From Pseudanabaena sp. ABRG5-3 (GTDB lineage Bacteria > Cyanobacteriota > Cyanobacteriia > Pseudanabaenales > Pseudanabaenaceae), in the NCBI RefSeq assembly GCF_003967015.1, contig NZ_AP017560.1, forward strand, positions 4,090,048-4,154,047: a stretch of 64,000 bases of DNA, written 5' to 3'. The notes beneath the pieces were generated by a model that ran no database searches, had not been told where the DNA came from, and worked only from the letters and a program-made list of their open reading frames with translations. This document shows, piece after piece, positions 1-9,944 of the stretch. Position 1 is the stretch's first letter. Each line of letters opens with the position of its first letter. The position numbers and the translations under genes were made by a program.

Positions 1-381
1 GCGATCGCCATCTAACACAGGTAAATGCTGAATATGATGCTGCTGAAATAACAGGATCACAGCTTGCAGATCATCTAATCTCGCCTCTGAGATGGTAATA
101 ACGGGTTGACTCATGACCGTCCGTACCGATATTTGATCCAAGGGAATAGACTGAAGACTGACGCGAATAATGTCTCGTTCGGTCACAATCCCCAGCAAGT
201 CATGACTAGCGAGGTAGGGGCAATCTGGCTCACTACGCTGCACCACCAATACACAACTTTCCCCCGTTTCCCCCATCATGGCGATCGCAGATCTCACAGA
301 CTGATCCGATGTAATCGTCAAAAAATTACGGGCGATCGCAGATTGTAAATCTTGGGGGATTAAGTGACTTACATTGCTCAT
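1..381 (-). CDS. CBS-domain pair protein, N-terminal part (cut by window edge)
   Basis: The frame reads from an ATG at 379-381 down to base 1 without a stop (127 codons) and continues outside the window. The translation starts MSNVSHLIPQDLQSAIARNF and contains the typical first CBS half (LTITSDQSVRSAIAMM, then GIVTERDIIR) and the beginning of a second one (VMSQPVITISEARLDDL, then HHIQHLPVLDGD). CBS pairs bind adenine nucleotides and sense energy or ligand state. In cyanobacteria this arrangement is common at the N terminus of large PAS/GAF histidine kinases or diguanylate cyclases; that the missing part is such an output domain is inference. An ORF on the opposite strand (106-348) is only its shadow. 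Confidence 0.8.
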   Translation of the reverse strand, partial: MSNVSHLIPQDLQSAIARNFLTITSDQSVRSAIAMMGETGESCVLVVQRSEPDCPYLASHDLLGIVTERDIIRVSLQSIPLDQISVRTVMSQPVITISEARLDDLQAVILLFQQHHIQHLPVLDGDR

Positions 382-483
382 AACAGACACCTTGCTCTGA
401 TCTAACAATACTGGCGATCGCTATATCTATCGCAATTATCTCATTAACTTTAAATTCCAAATATCAAGAAAAGATTACACCTA

Positions 484-611
484 TAGCAATACAAATTTTG
501 CTGAGGACACAAAACCCAAAAGATGAGTGGCAGCGCTTCGCGCTGCCACTCATCTTTTGGGTTTTGTGTTGTAACAACAAAGCCTTGCTTAGCAAGGCTT
601 TGTTGTTACAA
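484..611. repeat. Two abutting long palindromes, left one with a TAGCAAT MITE-like end
   Basis: A near-perfect 63-base palindrome at 507-569 (arms around centre 538, loop CTTCG) directly abuts a second 43-base palindrome at 569-611 (centre 590). The left flank, starting TAGCAATACAAATTTTGC at 484 after a TA, resembles the right end of the element at 24388-24487, so the first palindrome probably belongs to the TA-targeting MITE family whose right end has been replaced by the second palindrome. Together with the next element it fills the gap between the CBS gene and thiC. Confidence 0.6.
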
Positions 612-626
612 GGATTGACATTTTGG

Positions 627-690
627 GTGCTGCGACTTAGTAAAGAACTAGATTTTTAGTGGTGCTGCTTTGCCGCGCCACTAAAAATCG
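627..690. repeat. Hairpin of the GCCGCGCCAC family, 3' of thiC
   Basis: GATTTTTAGTGG (651-662) pairs with CCACTAAAAATC (678-689). The upstream shoulder GACTTAGTAAAGAAC and the loop CTTTGCCGCGCCAC recur at 12511-12577 and 21321-21377. It lies 6 bases beyond the thiC stop, so it could act as the thiC transcription terminator on the minus strand, although no long T run follows. Confidence 0.55.
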
Positions 691-695
691 TTTCC

Positions 696-2184
<1,489 letters not shown>

Positions 2185-2272
2185 AGATCATAGCACTGTA
2201 AAGCTAGTGCTTATAGTTAGAGATAGGCTGGGCTATAAAAATTAATTATTGCCATACAGCGCGTTGCGTTAC

Positions 2273-2362
2273 CAGATAAATTTTTGAAAGCGCCGCTAAG
2301 CGGCGCTTTCAAAAATTTATCTGTACTATGTTAGGTTGAAGACGCAAAGCGTCTTCAACCTA
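2273..2362. terminator. Two palindromes downstream of the Uma2 gene
   Basis: The first palindrome (2273-2323, centre GCTAAGC) has arms of about 24 bases around CAGATAAATTTTTGAAAGCG. The second (2332-2362) pairs TAGGTTGAAGACGC with GCGTCTTCAACCTA. They lie between the thiC leader and the 3' end of the minus-strand Uma2 gene, whose stop is 6 bases away from the second stem, so the second probably terminates that gene. Confidence 0.6.
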
Positions 2363-2367
2363 TGGGG

Positions 2368-2943
2368 TTAGGTGAAATCAATATTGTCGTAAAGATCGGC
2401 TATTTTGATTTGCACATCTGCCAACTTTAAAGAAATCGTCACGGTCGGATCATCATATTCTGAAAATAACCATTGATTGACCGCAGTTTTCACATGATGC
2501 TCCACATGAACACGATACTGATCAATTAATAAATATTCCTGAAAAGTATTAATAGTTCGGTAATAGGCAAATTTTTCACTGCGATCGTAGTTTTGGGTAG
2601 ATCTAGATAATACTTCCGCAATGAAGCAAGGATTAGTAATCGTATCTTTACGACCATCCTGCATTTCCAAAGGTTTAGGCGCAACCATTACATCAGGATA
2701 GGTATGTATCTTGATGTCAGGAATCCAAAGTCTCTGATCGGCATGAAACACCCTAAAGCCTTTTGTTTTTAGTAGTGGTTTCAGCAATAAATATAAATTA
2801 CCAGAAATGTCATTGTGATTGGGTGTTCCACCAGTCATTGGAATAATTTCTCCATTACGGTATTCGTTACGAATATCCGAGGCTATTTCTAGTTCGAGGT
2901 ATTCATCAACGGTGTAAGTTTTCTTGGCAAGTTGAGTAACCAT
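2368..2943 (-). CDS. Uma2 family (DUF820) restriction-endonuclease-like protein
   Basis: Uma2 proteins have a PD-(D/E)XK nuclease fold and are greatly expanded in cyanobacteria; their biological role is not established. The 191-residue protein shows the family pattern: N-terminal YTVDEYLELE, NEYRNGEIIPMTGGT (about residues 26-40), the catalytic-type D in YPDVMVAPK (D84), E110 in FIAEVLSRST and a lysine soon after (SEKFAYY). It ends with LADLYD-like residues as in many members. The next gene, 6 bases upstream on the same strand, encodes a secreted protein, so the two may be co-transcribed, though no functional link is evident. Confidence 0.85.
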   Translation of the reverse strand: MVTQLAKKTYTVDEYLELEIASDIRNEYRNGEIIPMTGGTPNHNDISGNLYLLLKPLLKTKGFRVFHADQRLWIPDIKIHTYPDVMVAPKPLEMQDGRKDTITNPCFIAEVLSRSTQNYDRSEKFAYYRTINTFQEYLLIDQYRVHVEHHVKTAVNQWLFSEYDDPTVTISLKLADVQIKIADLYDNIDFT

Positions 2944-2949
2944 GATGTT

Positions 2950-3417
2950 TTACCTGCGATCGCGTCCCGATGAAATTTGTTTAAAGTAAGGCTGAGTCGA
3001 TTTAAGGCACTCTTGCAATTCAGGCGATCGCTCTGTGCCCACATCCCGTTCACGTTTGTACATCAATCCACGCACAAAGCCTCCCACTAAATTTCCAAAG
3101 ATAATCTGATCAGGTTTGAAAGCATATTGCTGAATAGATAAATCATCGGCTTCATGCAATTTATAAACTTCATAATCAATCCCTGTCAGATAACGAGGAA
3201 TCTTGAGATGGAGAGAAGCAATCATTGTGCCATTAGATGAAGAGCCACTATAACAATAGCGATCGCCTGTAGGATTTGTCTGTTTAAAAATACTGATATA
3301 GCGCGAACCACCACCCCAATAGCTACCTGCTTCGAGGGCTTGGGCAGATTTGACGGCAACAAGGTTAGAACTAAAGCTAATGGCGATCGCCGCAATGCTG
3401 TATAAAAAACTTTTCAT
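2950..3417 (-). CDS. Secreted protein of unknown function
   Basis: I do not recognise a family. The 155-residue product starts with a clear signal peptide (MKSFLYSIAAIAISFSSNLV, likely cleaved after SAQA near residue 27). The mature part is rich in glycine, serine and tyrosine early on (YWGGGSRYISIFKQ) and has two cysteines, one in RYCYSGSSS and one in QECLKS, that could form a disulfide. The C terminus ends SSGRDRR. Export to the periplasm or thylakoid lumen is inferred from the signal peptide. It sits 6 bases upstream of the Uma2 gene on the same strand. Confidence 0.6.
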   Translation of the reverse strand: MKSFLYSIAAIAISFSSNLVAVKSAQALEAGSYWGGGSRYISIFKQTNPTGDRYCYSGSSSNGTMIASLHLKIPRYLTGIDYEVYKLHEADDLSIQQYAFKPDQIIFGNLVGGFVRGLMYKRERDVGTERSPELQECLKSTQPYFKQISSGRDRR

Positions 3418-3615
3418 GTCTAGCTATTCAAAAATTAGGTCTAAAGGATAAGATGAACAGCGCCTCGCGCCGATCATCATCACGCACTATGCAAAAATCT
3501 GGGATATTTAGACATTAAAACTTTGGCAAAAGTGCCGATGTCAGGGTATCAGTTGACAATAAAGTCATCACTAGGATGAGCAATGTCGTCGTAATAGTAT
3601 AGCAATGGGCAATTG

Positions 3616-4203
3616 ATGGTAACAAGGATGATTACTCTAGTAACAGGCGCAACTCGCTCAGGCAAAAGTGAATGGGCAGAACATCTTGCCCTACGATCGC
3701 AGAAAAATGTAATTTATATCGCCACAGCGACTCGCTATCAAGATGATGCGGAATGGGAAGCACGCTTGCAAAAACATAGCGATCGCCGCCCTGAGAGTTG
3801 GCAAGTTTTAGAAGTTCCCATTGACTTAGCTCCAACAATTTCAGAACTCGCTAGTAATTCTTCCAATTATATTTTGGTGGATTCACTCGGAACTTGGCTA
3901 GCCAATCTTTTAGATAAGAATGAAGAGGAATGGGCAAAGATCGAGCATGAATTATTGCAGGTAATTCAAACCTGTATCGTTGAGAATGAGTTATTACACG
4001 CTGTTCAAGGTTGTATCGTTGATATTACTTTTGTTGCGGAAGAAGTGGGCTGGGGAATTGTGCCAGCCTATGAATTAGGTAGAACCTTTCGAGATCGCCT
4101 CGGTGGTCTTAGTCGCAAAATTGGGGCGATCGCCGATGCTGTTTATCTAGTCACAGGTGGTTATGCGGTCAATCTCACCAAAATTGGCGAAAGATTACCC
4201 TGA
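3616..4203 (+). CDS. cobU: Adenosylcobinamide kinase / guanylyltransferase CobU
   Basis: CobU phosphorylates adenosylcobinamide and then transfers GMP to it, late steps of (pseudo)cobalamin nucleotide-loop assembly in the cytosol. The P-loop GATRSGKS is at residues 11-18, followed by YIATATRYQDDAEWEARLQKH and the C-terminal block FVAEEVGWGIVPAYELGRTFRDRLG. The ATG at 3616 is preferred to the TTG immediately before it; an ATG at 3628 is also possible. An odd feature is a 13-codon tandem duplication at 3949-4022, giving ELLQVIQTCIVEN followed by ELLHAVQGCIVDI, just before the conserved FVAEEVGWG block. The 3' end overlaps the convergent hydroxylase gene by 9 bases. Confidence 0.9.
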   Translation: MVTRMITLVTGATRSGKSEWAEHLALRSQKNVIYIATATRYQDDAEWEARLQKHSDRRPESWQVLEVPIDLAPTISELASNSSNYILVDSLGTWLANLLDKNEEEWAKIEHELLQVIQTCIVENELLHAVQGCIVDITFVAEEVGWGIVPAYELGRTFRDRLGGLSRKIGAIADAVYLVTGGYAVNLTKIGERLP

Positions 4204-5055
4204 CTTTGTTCTCATAGATTTTGCCCAACTATCACCACTTGGTGAGCCTAAAGCGATCGCTAGACGCTCAAGCCAAGATGGAGTCATCTGCATATCACGA
4301 AACATGCTTGCCCATTCATGTAGTGCAATAATCATCGGATTGTGAGAACGAACTGGCTTCGTTAAACCGTAGATCGGTGGATTAGCAAGACTTTCTTCAG
4401 TAAATGTGCCAAATAAGCGATCAAAGATAATTAATACTCCACCATAGTTGCGATCGATATAGGCTTGATTAGAAGCATGATGGACACGATGGTGTGAGGG
4501 AGTATTAAATATCCATTCTAAAACACCAAGTTTGGGAATCAATTCGCTGTGAATCCAAAATTGATAGAATAAATTTAGTGATAGCCCTACTCCAACTGCG
4601 ATCGGATGAAACCCTAACCAAACGGGTGGCAAAAAGAAGAGAAAGTTGCCCGATAACCAGCCTGTCCATGCCAAGCGATAAGCTGCTGAAAGGTTGAGAT
4701 GATTAACAGAGTGATGTACTGCATGACTTGCCCAGATCCAACGAATACGATGGGAAGCGCGATGTTGCCAGTAATAGAAAAATTCGATCGCTAAAAACAA
4801 CAAAAAGATTCCCCACCAAGTGTCAAGCGGCACTGTGAGTAATCGATGCTCCCAAATCCACATCGACAACCCGACTAGAAATATTTTGGAAATCTTGCCT
4901 GATGAGGCATAGCCAATAAATACGCCAAGTGAGGCGAGGCTTTCTTGCCATGAATAATAGCGAGATAATTTGTGATGCCAGAATAGAAATATTAACTCGA
5001 TCGCAATCGCTCCTGCTATAAATGGAGCAAACTTGAGAATGAATAGATTTTGCAT
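4195..5055 (-). CDS. Fatty acid hydroxylase / sterol desaturase superfamily protein
   Basis: An integral membrane di-iron enzyme. Several hydrophobic segments are visible, and the three histidine clusters of the superfamily are present in order: HRASH, HAVHHS and HRVHHASN. Such enzymes hydroxylate or desaturate lipids or carotenoids; the substrate cannot be told from sequence. The start at the MQNLFILKFAPF methionine (5055) is chosen because the longer frame up to 5100 would run into a palindrome (5080-5136); the ATG of MIFFKANS (5079) is an alternative. No partner genes are adjacent. Confidence 0.8.
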   Translation of the reverse strand: MQNLFILKFAPFIAGAIAIELIFLFWHHKLSRYYSWQESLASLGVFIGYASSGKISKIFLVGLSMWIWEHRLLTVPLDTWWGIFLLFLAIEFFYYWQHRASHRIRWIWASHAVHHSVNHLNLSAAYRLAWTGWLSGNFLFFLPPVWLGFHPIAVGVGLSLNLFYQFWIHSELIPKLGVLEWIFNTPSHHRVHHASNQAYIDRNYGGVLIIFDRLFGTFTEESLANPPIYGLTKPVRSHNPMIIALHEWASMFRDMQMTPSWLERLAIALGSPSGDSWAKSMRTKSG

Positions 5056-5079
5056 AGAATTTGCTTTAAAAAAGATCAT

Positions 5080-5136
5080 AACGAATAAATCTTGTAACAA
5101 TCCTGCTAAGCAGGATTGTTACAAGATTTATTCGTT
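5080..5136. repeat. 57-base near-perfect palindrome
   Basis: AACGAATAAATCTTGTAACA and its complement meet around TGCTAAGCA (centre 5108). It lies between two minus-strand genes: it contains the stop codon of the small secreted ORF (5128-5301) and lies just upstream of the hydroxylase start, so it may terminate the former. It belongs to the class of long intergenic palindromes spread through this window. Confidence 0.6.
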
Positions 5137-5301
5137 AGCGGCGACGAGTGAACGTTTTGCTGGAACTACGACTCTATTGCCTGTAGCTTGAGCCCCTTTG
5201 AAACCTGTGACTATTTTGGCGCTGACTGGCGTGGACATAATGATAGTTGCGAGTCCTAAAGCTAATGTGACGCTCAAGATTAATTTCTGTGGTTTCTGCA
5301 T
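5128..5301 (-). CDS. Small secreted protein, 57 aa
   Basis: An ATG at 5299-5301 opens a 57-codon frame starting MQKPQKLILSVTLALGLATI. It has a basic N terminus, a hydrophobic core and a likely signal-peptidase site after TPVSA (about residue 28), leaving a short basic mature peptide (KIVTGFKGAQATGNRVVVPA, then KRSLVAANE). The final codons lie inside the palindrome at 5080-5136. No strong ribosome binding site is seen and no family is recognised, so the call rests on the signal peptide alone. Confidence 0.45.
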   Translation of the reverse strand: MQKPQKLILSVTLALGLATIIMSTPVSAKIVTGFKGAQATGNRVVVPAKRSLVAANE

Positions 5302-5471
5302 GACGAACTTCAGATATTTGTGATTTGGAATGAAATGTTGTCAAGTAGCAAATGTTTTCTGCTTTCTTGGATGCTTTACAATCTATGGCAAAGCTCAGTA
5401 TTCATGCCAGTGAGGTTTGTCCCGATCTCTTCAGGACATTTGTCCCAATTCATTAAGAGAGAAAATGCTGT

Positions 5472-6680
5472 ATGCAAATTCGGCTCAATCCGCGATCGCC
5501 TTTATTGCAACTTTTGTTAACCCTAGAATGGATTTTGCTAGGGCTAGTTGCTATTACACAAATCCTCGTTACAACTAAATTAAACATTCCTACTGATATT
5601 GTTTTTAACGAAATTGGACTATTGATATTTGCAGTTCTTGGAATTGCATTCCCGATCGCCCCTTTACATAAATTGGTTTACATCATTGCCGAATTCGCTT
5701 TGATTTTTTTGTTAACCATCAAGGGCAATATTTCTCTTTTCCAATTACTATTTATTGTCTTAGTGATTCGCAATTGCGTAATGCTAGAAGGGCGATCGCG
5801 ATCATTGGTAACTGGAATTGCTCTCTTCTCAGTGCTAGTCTGTGTCTCAGAGCGACTAAGAAGCCAGAGCCTCTTAGTGCAGGTTGATCCCGATCGCACT
5901 TTACTCTATTGGGTTGGCTTTATTGTCATGCTGGGATTAGTGATTCTGTTTTTGCAGCTATTGGTTGAGTCAGCTTTAGCAGAACGCAAAAGTCGAGAGG
6001 AGTTAATGGTTGCCAATAATCGATTGAGAGAATATGCCATTCAAGTTGAAGAACTTGCCACAGTGCAGGAACGTAATCGCATTGCCCGTGAGATTCATGA
6101 CTCCTTAGGACATTCACTGACAGGCTTTAATTTACATCTAGAAGCAGCTTTGCAATTATTGCAATCCGAGCCTGATGAAGCAAAACAACTTTTATTGGAA
6201 GCAAAACAACTAGGCTCAACTGCATTAAATGATGTCCGTGTATCTGTGAGAGCGCTACGCAGTGAGCCACTAGAGGGGCGATCGTTTAAATCAGCAATTC
6301 AATCATTAGTCGAAGAATTTCAGCGATCGACGGGGATTGCTGCTCAGACTGATATTGATAATTTAACTGATAGCGATCGCCAGATTTCACCGCAATTAAA
6401 AATCATCGTTTATCGCATTGTCCAAGAATCCCTGACGAATATTAGCAAGCATTCTGAGGCAAGCTTGGTAAATATCTCTTGTCAAGTAAGAAATCAAGAT
6501 CTAGAAATAGTGATTGAAGATAATGGCAAAGGATTCGATATTACTCAAAATGTATCAGGATTTGGGCTACAAGGGATGCAAGAACGAGTGATGGCAGTAT
6601 CTGGTAACTTAGAAGTTAAGACATCACAGGGGAATGGTTGTAAAATCATTGCTAGGTTCAGGAACATATGGCAGTTTTGA
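5472..6680 (+). CDS. NarL-type sensor histidine kinase
   Basis: A membrane-bound two-component kinase of the HisKA_3 class. The first 165 residues hold about five hydrophobic segments, then a linker (residues 165-195), the phosphoacceptor region ERNRIAREIHDSLGHSLTGF with H209, and a HATPase domain with QESLTNISKHSE (N323) and DNGKGF (350-355). The end GMQERVMAVSGNLEVKTSQG is typical of the class. The ATG at 5472 has an AGAGAG element upstream. The response regulator starts 36 bases after its stop, so the pair is surely one operon. The signal is unknown; a multi-helix membrane sensor like that of DesK suggests a membrane or envelope cue (inference). Confidence 0.9.
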   Translation: MQIRLNPRSPLLQLLLTLEWILLGLVAITQILVTTKLNIPTDIVFNEIGLLIFAVLGIAFPIAPLHKLVYIIAEFALIFLLTIKGNISLFQLLFIVLVIRNCVMLEGRSRSLVTGIALFSVLVCVSERLRSQSLLVQVDPDRTLLYWVGFIVMLGLVILFLQLLVESALAERKSREELMVANNRLREYAIQVEELATVQERNRIAREIHDSLGHSLTGFNLHLEAALQLLQSEPDEAKQLLLEAKQLGSTALNDVRVSVRALRSEPLEGRSFKSAIQSLVEEFQRSTGIAAQTDIDNLTDSDRQISPQLKIIVYRIVQESLTNISKHSEASLVNISCQVRNQDLEIVIEDNGKGFDITQNVSGFGLQGMQERVMAVSGNLEVKTSQGNGCKIIARFRNIWQF

Positions 6681-6715
6681 TTTTGGCTACGGCAAAATCA
6701 AAATTATAATTTGCG

Positions 6716-7348
6716 ATGATTCAGATTCTTTTAATTGACGATCAAGACTTAATTCGGCGCGGCATGAAGGCGCTATTAAAGTCTGATACAGAGTTACAAG
6801 TAGTTGGCGAAGGTAAAAATGGAACTGAGGCGATCGCACTCGTAAAAACGTTGCAGCCCGATATGGTGCTGATGGATGTAAGAATGCCAGAAATGGATGG
6901 TGTCGCCGCAACAAAAGAAATTTGTCAACTTTTTCCACAGGTTAAAGTACTGATTATGACAACCTTTGATGATCGCGAATATATTACTCAAGCTTTACGT
7001 TTTGGTGCGGCTGGATATCTACTCAAAGATACTCCCTTCGAGGAACTTACACAGGCAATTCGTCTAGTACATAAAGGCTATATGCAGCTATCACCGGGGT
7101 TAGCGCCGAAGTTACTAGCTCCTGAGCCTCCAAGCCAATTTCCATCGAAATTTGAAAAATTAACATCTAGAGAACAAGAAATTTTGAAACTCATTGCCAA
7201 GGGTGCAAATAATCGGGAAATTGCCAATACATTGTTTATTGCTGAGAAGACAGTCAGAAACAACATTACGAATATTTTTAGTCAACTGGGTTTACGCGAT
7301 CGCACCCAAGCAGCAATCTGGATGAACAATCATCAAGAAAATTTTTGA
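6716..7348 (+). CDS. NarL/LuxR-type response regulator
   Basis: The 210-residue protein has a receiver domain with the acidic pair DD at residues 8-9 (LLIDDQDLIRRG), phosphoacceptor D54 in VLMDVRMPEMDG, T in MTTF and K in LLKDTPFEEL. A LuxR-type helix-turn-helix follows at about residues 147-205 (LTSREQEILKLIAKGANNRE and EKTVRNNITNIFSQL). It is the partner of the kinase just upstream and should act as a DNA-binding regulator when phosphorylated. Its target genes are not evident; neighbours on either side are on the opposite strand. Confidence 0.93.
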   Translation: MIQILLIDDQDLIRRGMKALLKSDTELQVVGEGKNGTEAIALVKTLQPDMVLMDVRMPEMDGVAATKEICQLFPQVKVLIMTTFDDREYITQALRFGAAGYLLKDTPFEELTQAIRLVHKGYMQLSPGLAPKLLAPEPPSQFPSKFEKLTSREQEILKLIAKGANNREIANTLFIAEKTVRNNITNIFSQLGLRDRTQAAIWMNNHQENF

Positions 7349-7361
7349 AAATTTTCTTGAT
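7332..7361 (+). terminator. Hairpin at the end of the two-component operon
   Basis: ATCAAGAAAATTTT pairs with AAAATTTTCTTGAT around the response-regulator stop codon. The stem is AT-rich and lacks a long T run, so termination is plausible rather than certain. Confidence 0.4.
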
Positions 7362-7415
7362 AGTCCAGACATGAGCCGCATTCTAATAGATTTGACACTG
7401 GGCAGTTTTTGAACT

Positions 7416-8909
7416 CTAAAAATCAAAGTAAATAAAGGGTAATTTCTTGTCGGGGCTAAGGATACTGACGAGAAATAGGCTAATGGGGACTAGGAATAAC
7501 TTCACCTGCCAATTTAACTGCCACTTAGCGCGATCGCATTGATAGGCAACTAGTGAACATAGTAATAAACTACTCATAATCAAAGCAATTTGTCCTGCTG
7601 TGATACCAAGTGACTCCACATAGATTTTTACGCCAAACTGAGGATCGCTTTGATAGCCCCATAGTCTTTGTAAAAGCATATTGGTATCGGCTAAATTGGG
7701 CAATCGGAACGGAATCCAACCGACAAAGACGACTAATTGCGTCATCACAATTGCTAAAAGCTTCATCGGTAAAGACTTCCAGATTTTATTTAGCCCCTCA
7801 AATACCGAGCAAAGCTCCATCCATAGACGATGTCCCACTAGGGCGGCTCCATGCCAGATTCCCCAGATAATGAAGCCCCAGTTTGCGCCATGCCAGATCC
7901 CAACTACAAGCATGATAATCATCAGGTTTAGGCAAGTTCGCCATATACCACCACGAGAGCCGCCGAGGGGAATATAGAGATAATTTCGCATCCATGCGCC
8001 GAGGGTCATGTGCCAACGCCGCCAAAAATCGGAAATACTGGTGGAGAAATAGGGAAAATCAAAATTTTGGGGCAGCTTAAAGCCTAATAACAATGCGCTA
8101 CCCCTTGCCATATCGATATAGCCACTAAAGTCGCAATAAATCTGGATGCCATAGCCAATCAGGGCAAGCCAAAGATCGATACTGCCTGCTCGTTCAGTAT
8201 TCCGAAAACAGAGATCGACATATCTTGCCATATTGTCGGCAATGATCCCTTTTTTGACTGCCCCACAGGCAAATAGCCAGACACCCTCAGCAATGTCTGA
8301 CACAATAGGGCGCGATCTCGTTAATAGTTGAGGCGCAAATTCTTGATAGCGGGTAATGGGGCCTGATAGCAGTTTGGCAAAAAATAGCTTGTAAGCGGCA
8401 AAGCTCAGAAAATCCCGCGCAGGCGTGTTACCGCGATAGGTATCGATTAAATAAGCGATTAATTCAAAGACGAAAAAGCTTAAGGTAATCGGTGGCACGA
8501 TATTTGCTTTCGCCCAGATCGCCAGTGAACTCCCCACAGGTAAACCCGTAATATTACCGATCGCCGTCGCTACGAAAGGAATATATTTGAAGCCAAATAG
8601 CAGTAGCACATTAAAAAACACCCCCACAAACAGCAACCACTGCTTTAGAAATTGGTCTCCTTTGCGAATTTCCCCTCCTAACCAAAAGTTGATTGTCAGC
8701 ATCACTAGCAATAGCCAAACATACTGCACCTGAATAAATGAGTAAAATATCAAGCTTGCTGTCAAAATAACTAACAAACGAGCCTGTATGCTTGGTAATA
8801 GCCAATAAACAATCGTGGTAATAATTAGGAATTGAGCATAGTCAAGGGATAAAAAATCCATTTTGATGCTCGTCAACCATTGAAAAAAATGGAAGGACTG
8901 AAAATCCAT
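7416..8909 (-). CDS. MBOAT family O-acyltransferase (AlgI-like)
   Basis: A polytopic membrane acyltransferase of 497 residues. Family hallmarks are CDFSGYIDMARGSALLLGF (about 259-277), SISDFWRRWHMTLGAWMRNY with H300, YIPLGGSRGG, and the catalytic histidine H340 in VVGIWHGANWGF. AlgI-type members acetylate exopolysaccharide or peptidoglycan in the periplasm; the acceptor here is not known and no AlgJ/AlgX-type partner is next to it. The ATG at 8909 begins 4 bases after the stop of the DUF1830 gene, suggesting translational coupling; a second in-frame ATG (MDFLSLDYAQF, 8861) is an alternative start. Confidence 0.88.
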   Translation of the reverse strand: MDFQSFHFFQWLTSIKMDFLSLDYAQFLIITTIVYWLLPSIQARLLVILTASLIFYSFIQVQYVWLLLVMLTINFWLGGEIRKGDQFLKQWLLFVGVFFNVLLLFGFKYIPFVATAIGNITGLPVGSSLAIWAKANIVPPITLSFFVFELIAYLIDTYRGNTPARDFLSFAAYKLFFAKLLSGPITRYQEFAPQLLTRSRPIVSDIAEGVWLFACGAVKKGIIADNMARYVDLCFRNTERAGSIDLWLALIGYGIQIYCDFSGYIDMARGSALLLGFKLPQNFDFPYFSTSISDFWRRWHMTLGAWMRNYLYIPLGGSRGGIWRTCLNLMIIMLVVGIWHGANWGFIIWGIWHGAALVGHRLWMELCSVFEGLNKIWKSLPMKLLAIVMTQLVVFVGWIPFRLPNLADTNMLLQRLWGYQSDPQFGVKIYVESLGITAGQIALIMSSLLLCSLVAYQCDRAKWQLNWQVKLFLVPISLFLVSILSPDKKLPFIYFDF

Positions 8910-8912
8910 TGC

Positions 8913-9275
8913 TTAGGAAACTACTTCAGGTTCAGGCATGATAAGTAGCGTCGATGGATCGTCAAGGAGGTCGTCATCAAGATGCTTAATGGGAACCCAG
9001 CTTGGTAATGTCGAGCTAGCTTCTTCTACCTGTAATTGGACACAGGGAATTGTATCCGAAAGTATGGAGCTTGCCATCATCCCTGTGTGAATCTCAACGT
9101 GGGCGGAGGCGATCGCTTCAAAAATTAAGTTTTGTCCAGGAAAGACAACGCGCTCAAAGTACCATTGGGGTACATCAGTGATTCGGGCAATTTGGATCTT
9201 GCTCGTAGCATTGACATAGGAGCAAACGATCTTCTCGTCGTGTAAATCAGCAGGTAACGGATCAAATAAAGACAT
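8913..9275 (-). CDS. DUF1830 domain protein
   Basis: A 120-residue cyanobacterium-specific protein. Its core (IVCSYVNATSKIQIARITDV, WYFERVVFPGQNLIFEA, and EIHTG...SSILSDTIPC) matches the DUF1830 pattern. The function is unknown. The acidic C-terminal extension (HLDDDLLDDPS...PEPEVVS) is less conserved. It is transcribed with the MBOAT gene, 4 bases apart. No signal peptide or membrane segment is visible, so it is probably cytosolic. Confidence 0.8.
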   Translation of the reverse strand: MSLFDPLPADLHDEKIVCSYVNATSKIQIARITDVPQWYFERVVFPGQNLIFEAIASAHVEIHTGMMASSILSDTIPCVQLQVEEASSTLPSWVPIKHLDDDLLDDPSTLLIMPEPEVVS

Positions 9276-9944
9276 AATATTTTGTATTTTGTTTATATAG
9301 TTTGCAAATCTTAAAAAAACAAGACTTTTGTAATTTTTATGATCACAATTTAATCATGGTTATAAAAATATCTCCACTTAAGCCAGTAGCACCTGCCGAT
9401 ATGTTTAGAGTTTACAAGAATAATGATCTCGCAATTTTAAGATGAACATAAAGCTAACATTCAAGACCCACTAGCGATTGTAAACACTACTACCAACTCC
9501 TAAGATATGTAACTGTGAATTTGATCCCCATCGACTTGATGCCGAATGTCAATTGTGAAAATTTGACTATAAACGTTCACAGGGACGTAACGAGTATAAA
9601 AAATCACCAAAATCGAGAATTCAAAACAGAGAGTTGTGTCCCCGCCTTCGGCGGGGACACAACCCTGTACTTCACTAAATTGGTATACGCTATAAGTGCA
9701 TATAATTAAGATATGTAAAGACTTGTTGATTAAAATAGAATCATTACATTTTTGGCGATCGCGCTGAAAGCCAAAAAACAATAAAAAACCCTCTAAATAA
9801 TAAAACTTGGGATTACTAAAGAGTTAATGACGCGCCCCACTCTGGGTATTGCATCATTACCTAAAAATATCACATCTTTAGGAATACCTAGAATTTTAAT
9901 TAAAACTAAATTAAAACTAAATTAAAACTCAGAGATTAAATCCT
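9276..9944. other. 669-base intergenic region with one palindrome
   Basis: This is a divergent intergenic region between the DUF1830 gene and the radical SAM gene. The only clear structure is a palindrome at 9633-9663 (GTTGTGTCCCCGCC with its complement around TTCG). ORFs in it (for example 9500-9781 on the minus strand) show no family resemblance or codon character and I do not call them. The promoter of the radical SAM gene must lie in the AT-rich part near 9780-9940, which contains a short direct repeat of AATTAAAACTAA. Confidence 0.5.

Noticed and set aside
5320-5520. 66-aa plus-strand ORF ahead of the histidine kinase
   Set aside because: Overlaps the kinase start in another frame, with no family resemblance.
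9356-9445. 29-codon plus-strand ORF (MVIKISPLKPVAPADMF...)
   Set aside because: No ribosome binding site, no membrane or signal feature; length is within chance expectation.
9500-9781. 93-aa minus-strand ORF in the gap before the radical SAM gene
   Set aside because: Runs through a palindrome, has no family resemblance and no plausible start signal.
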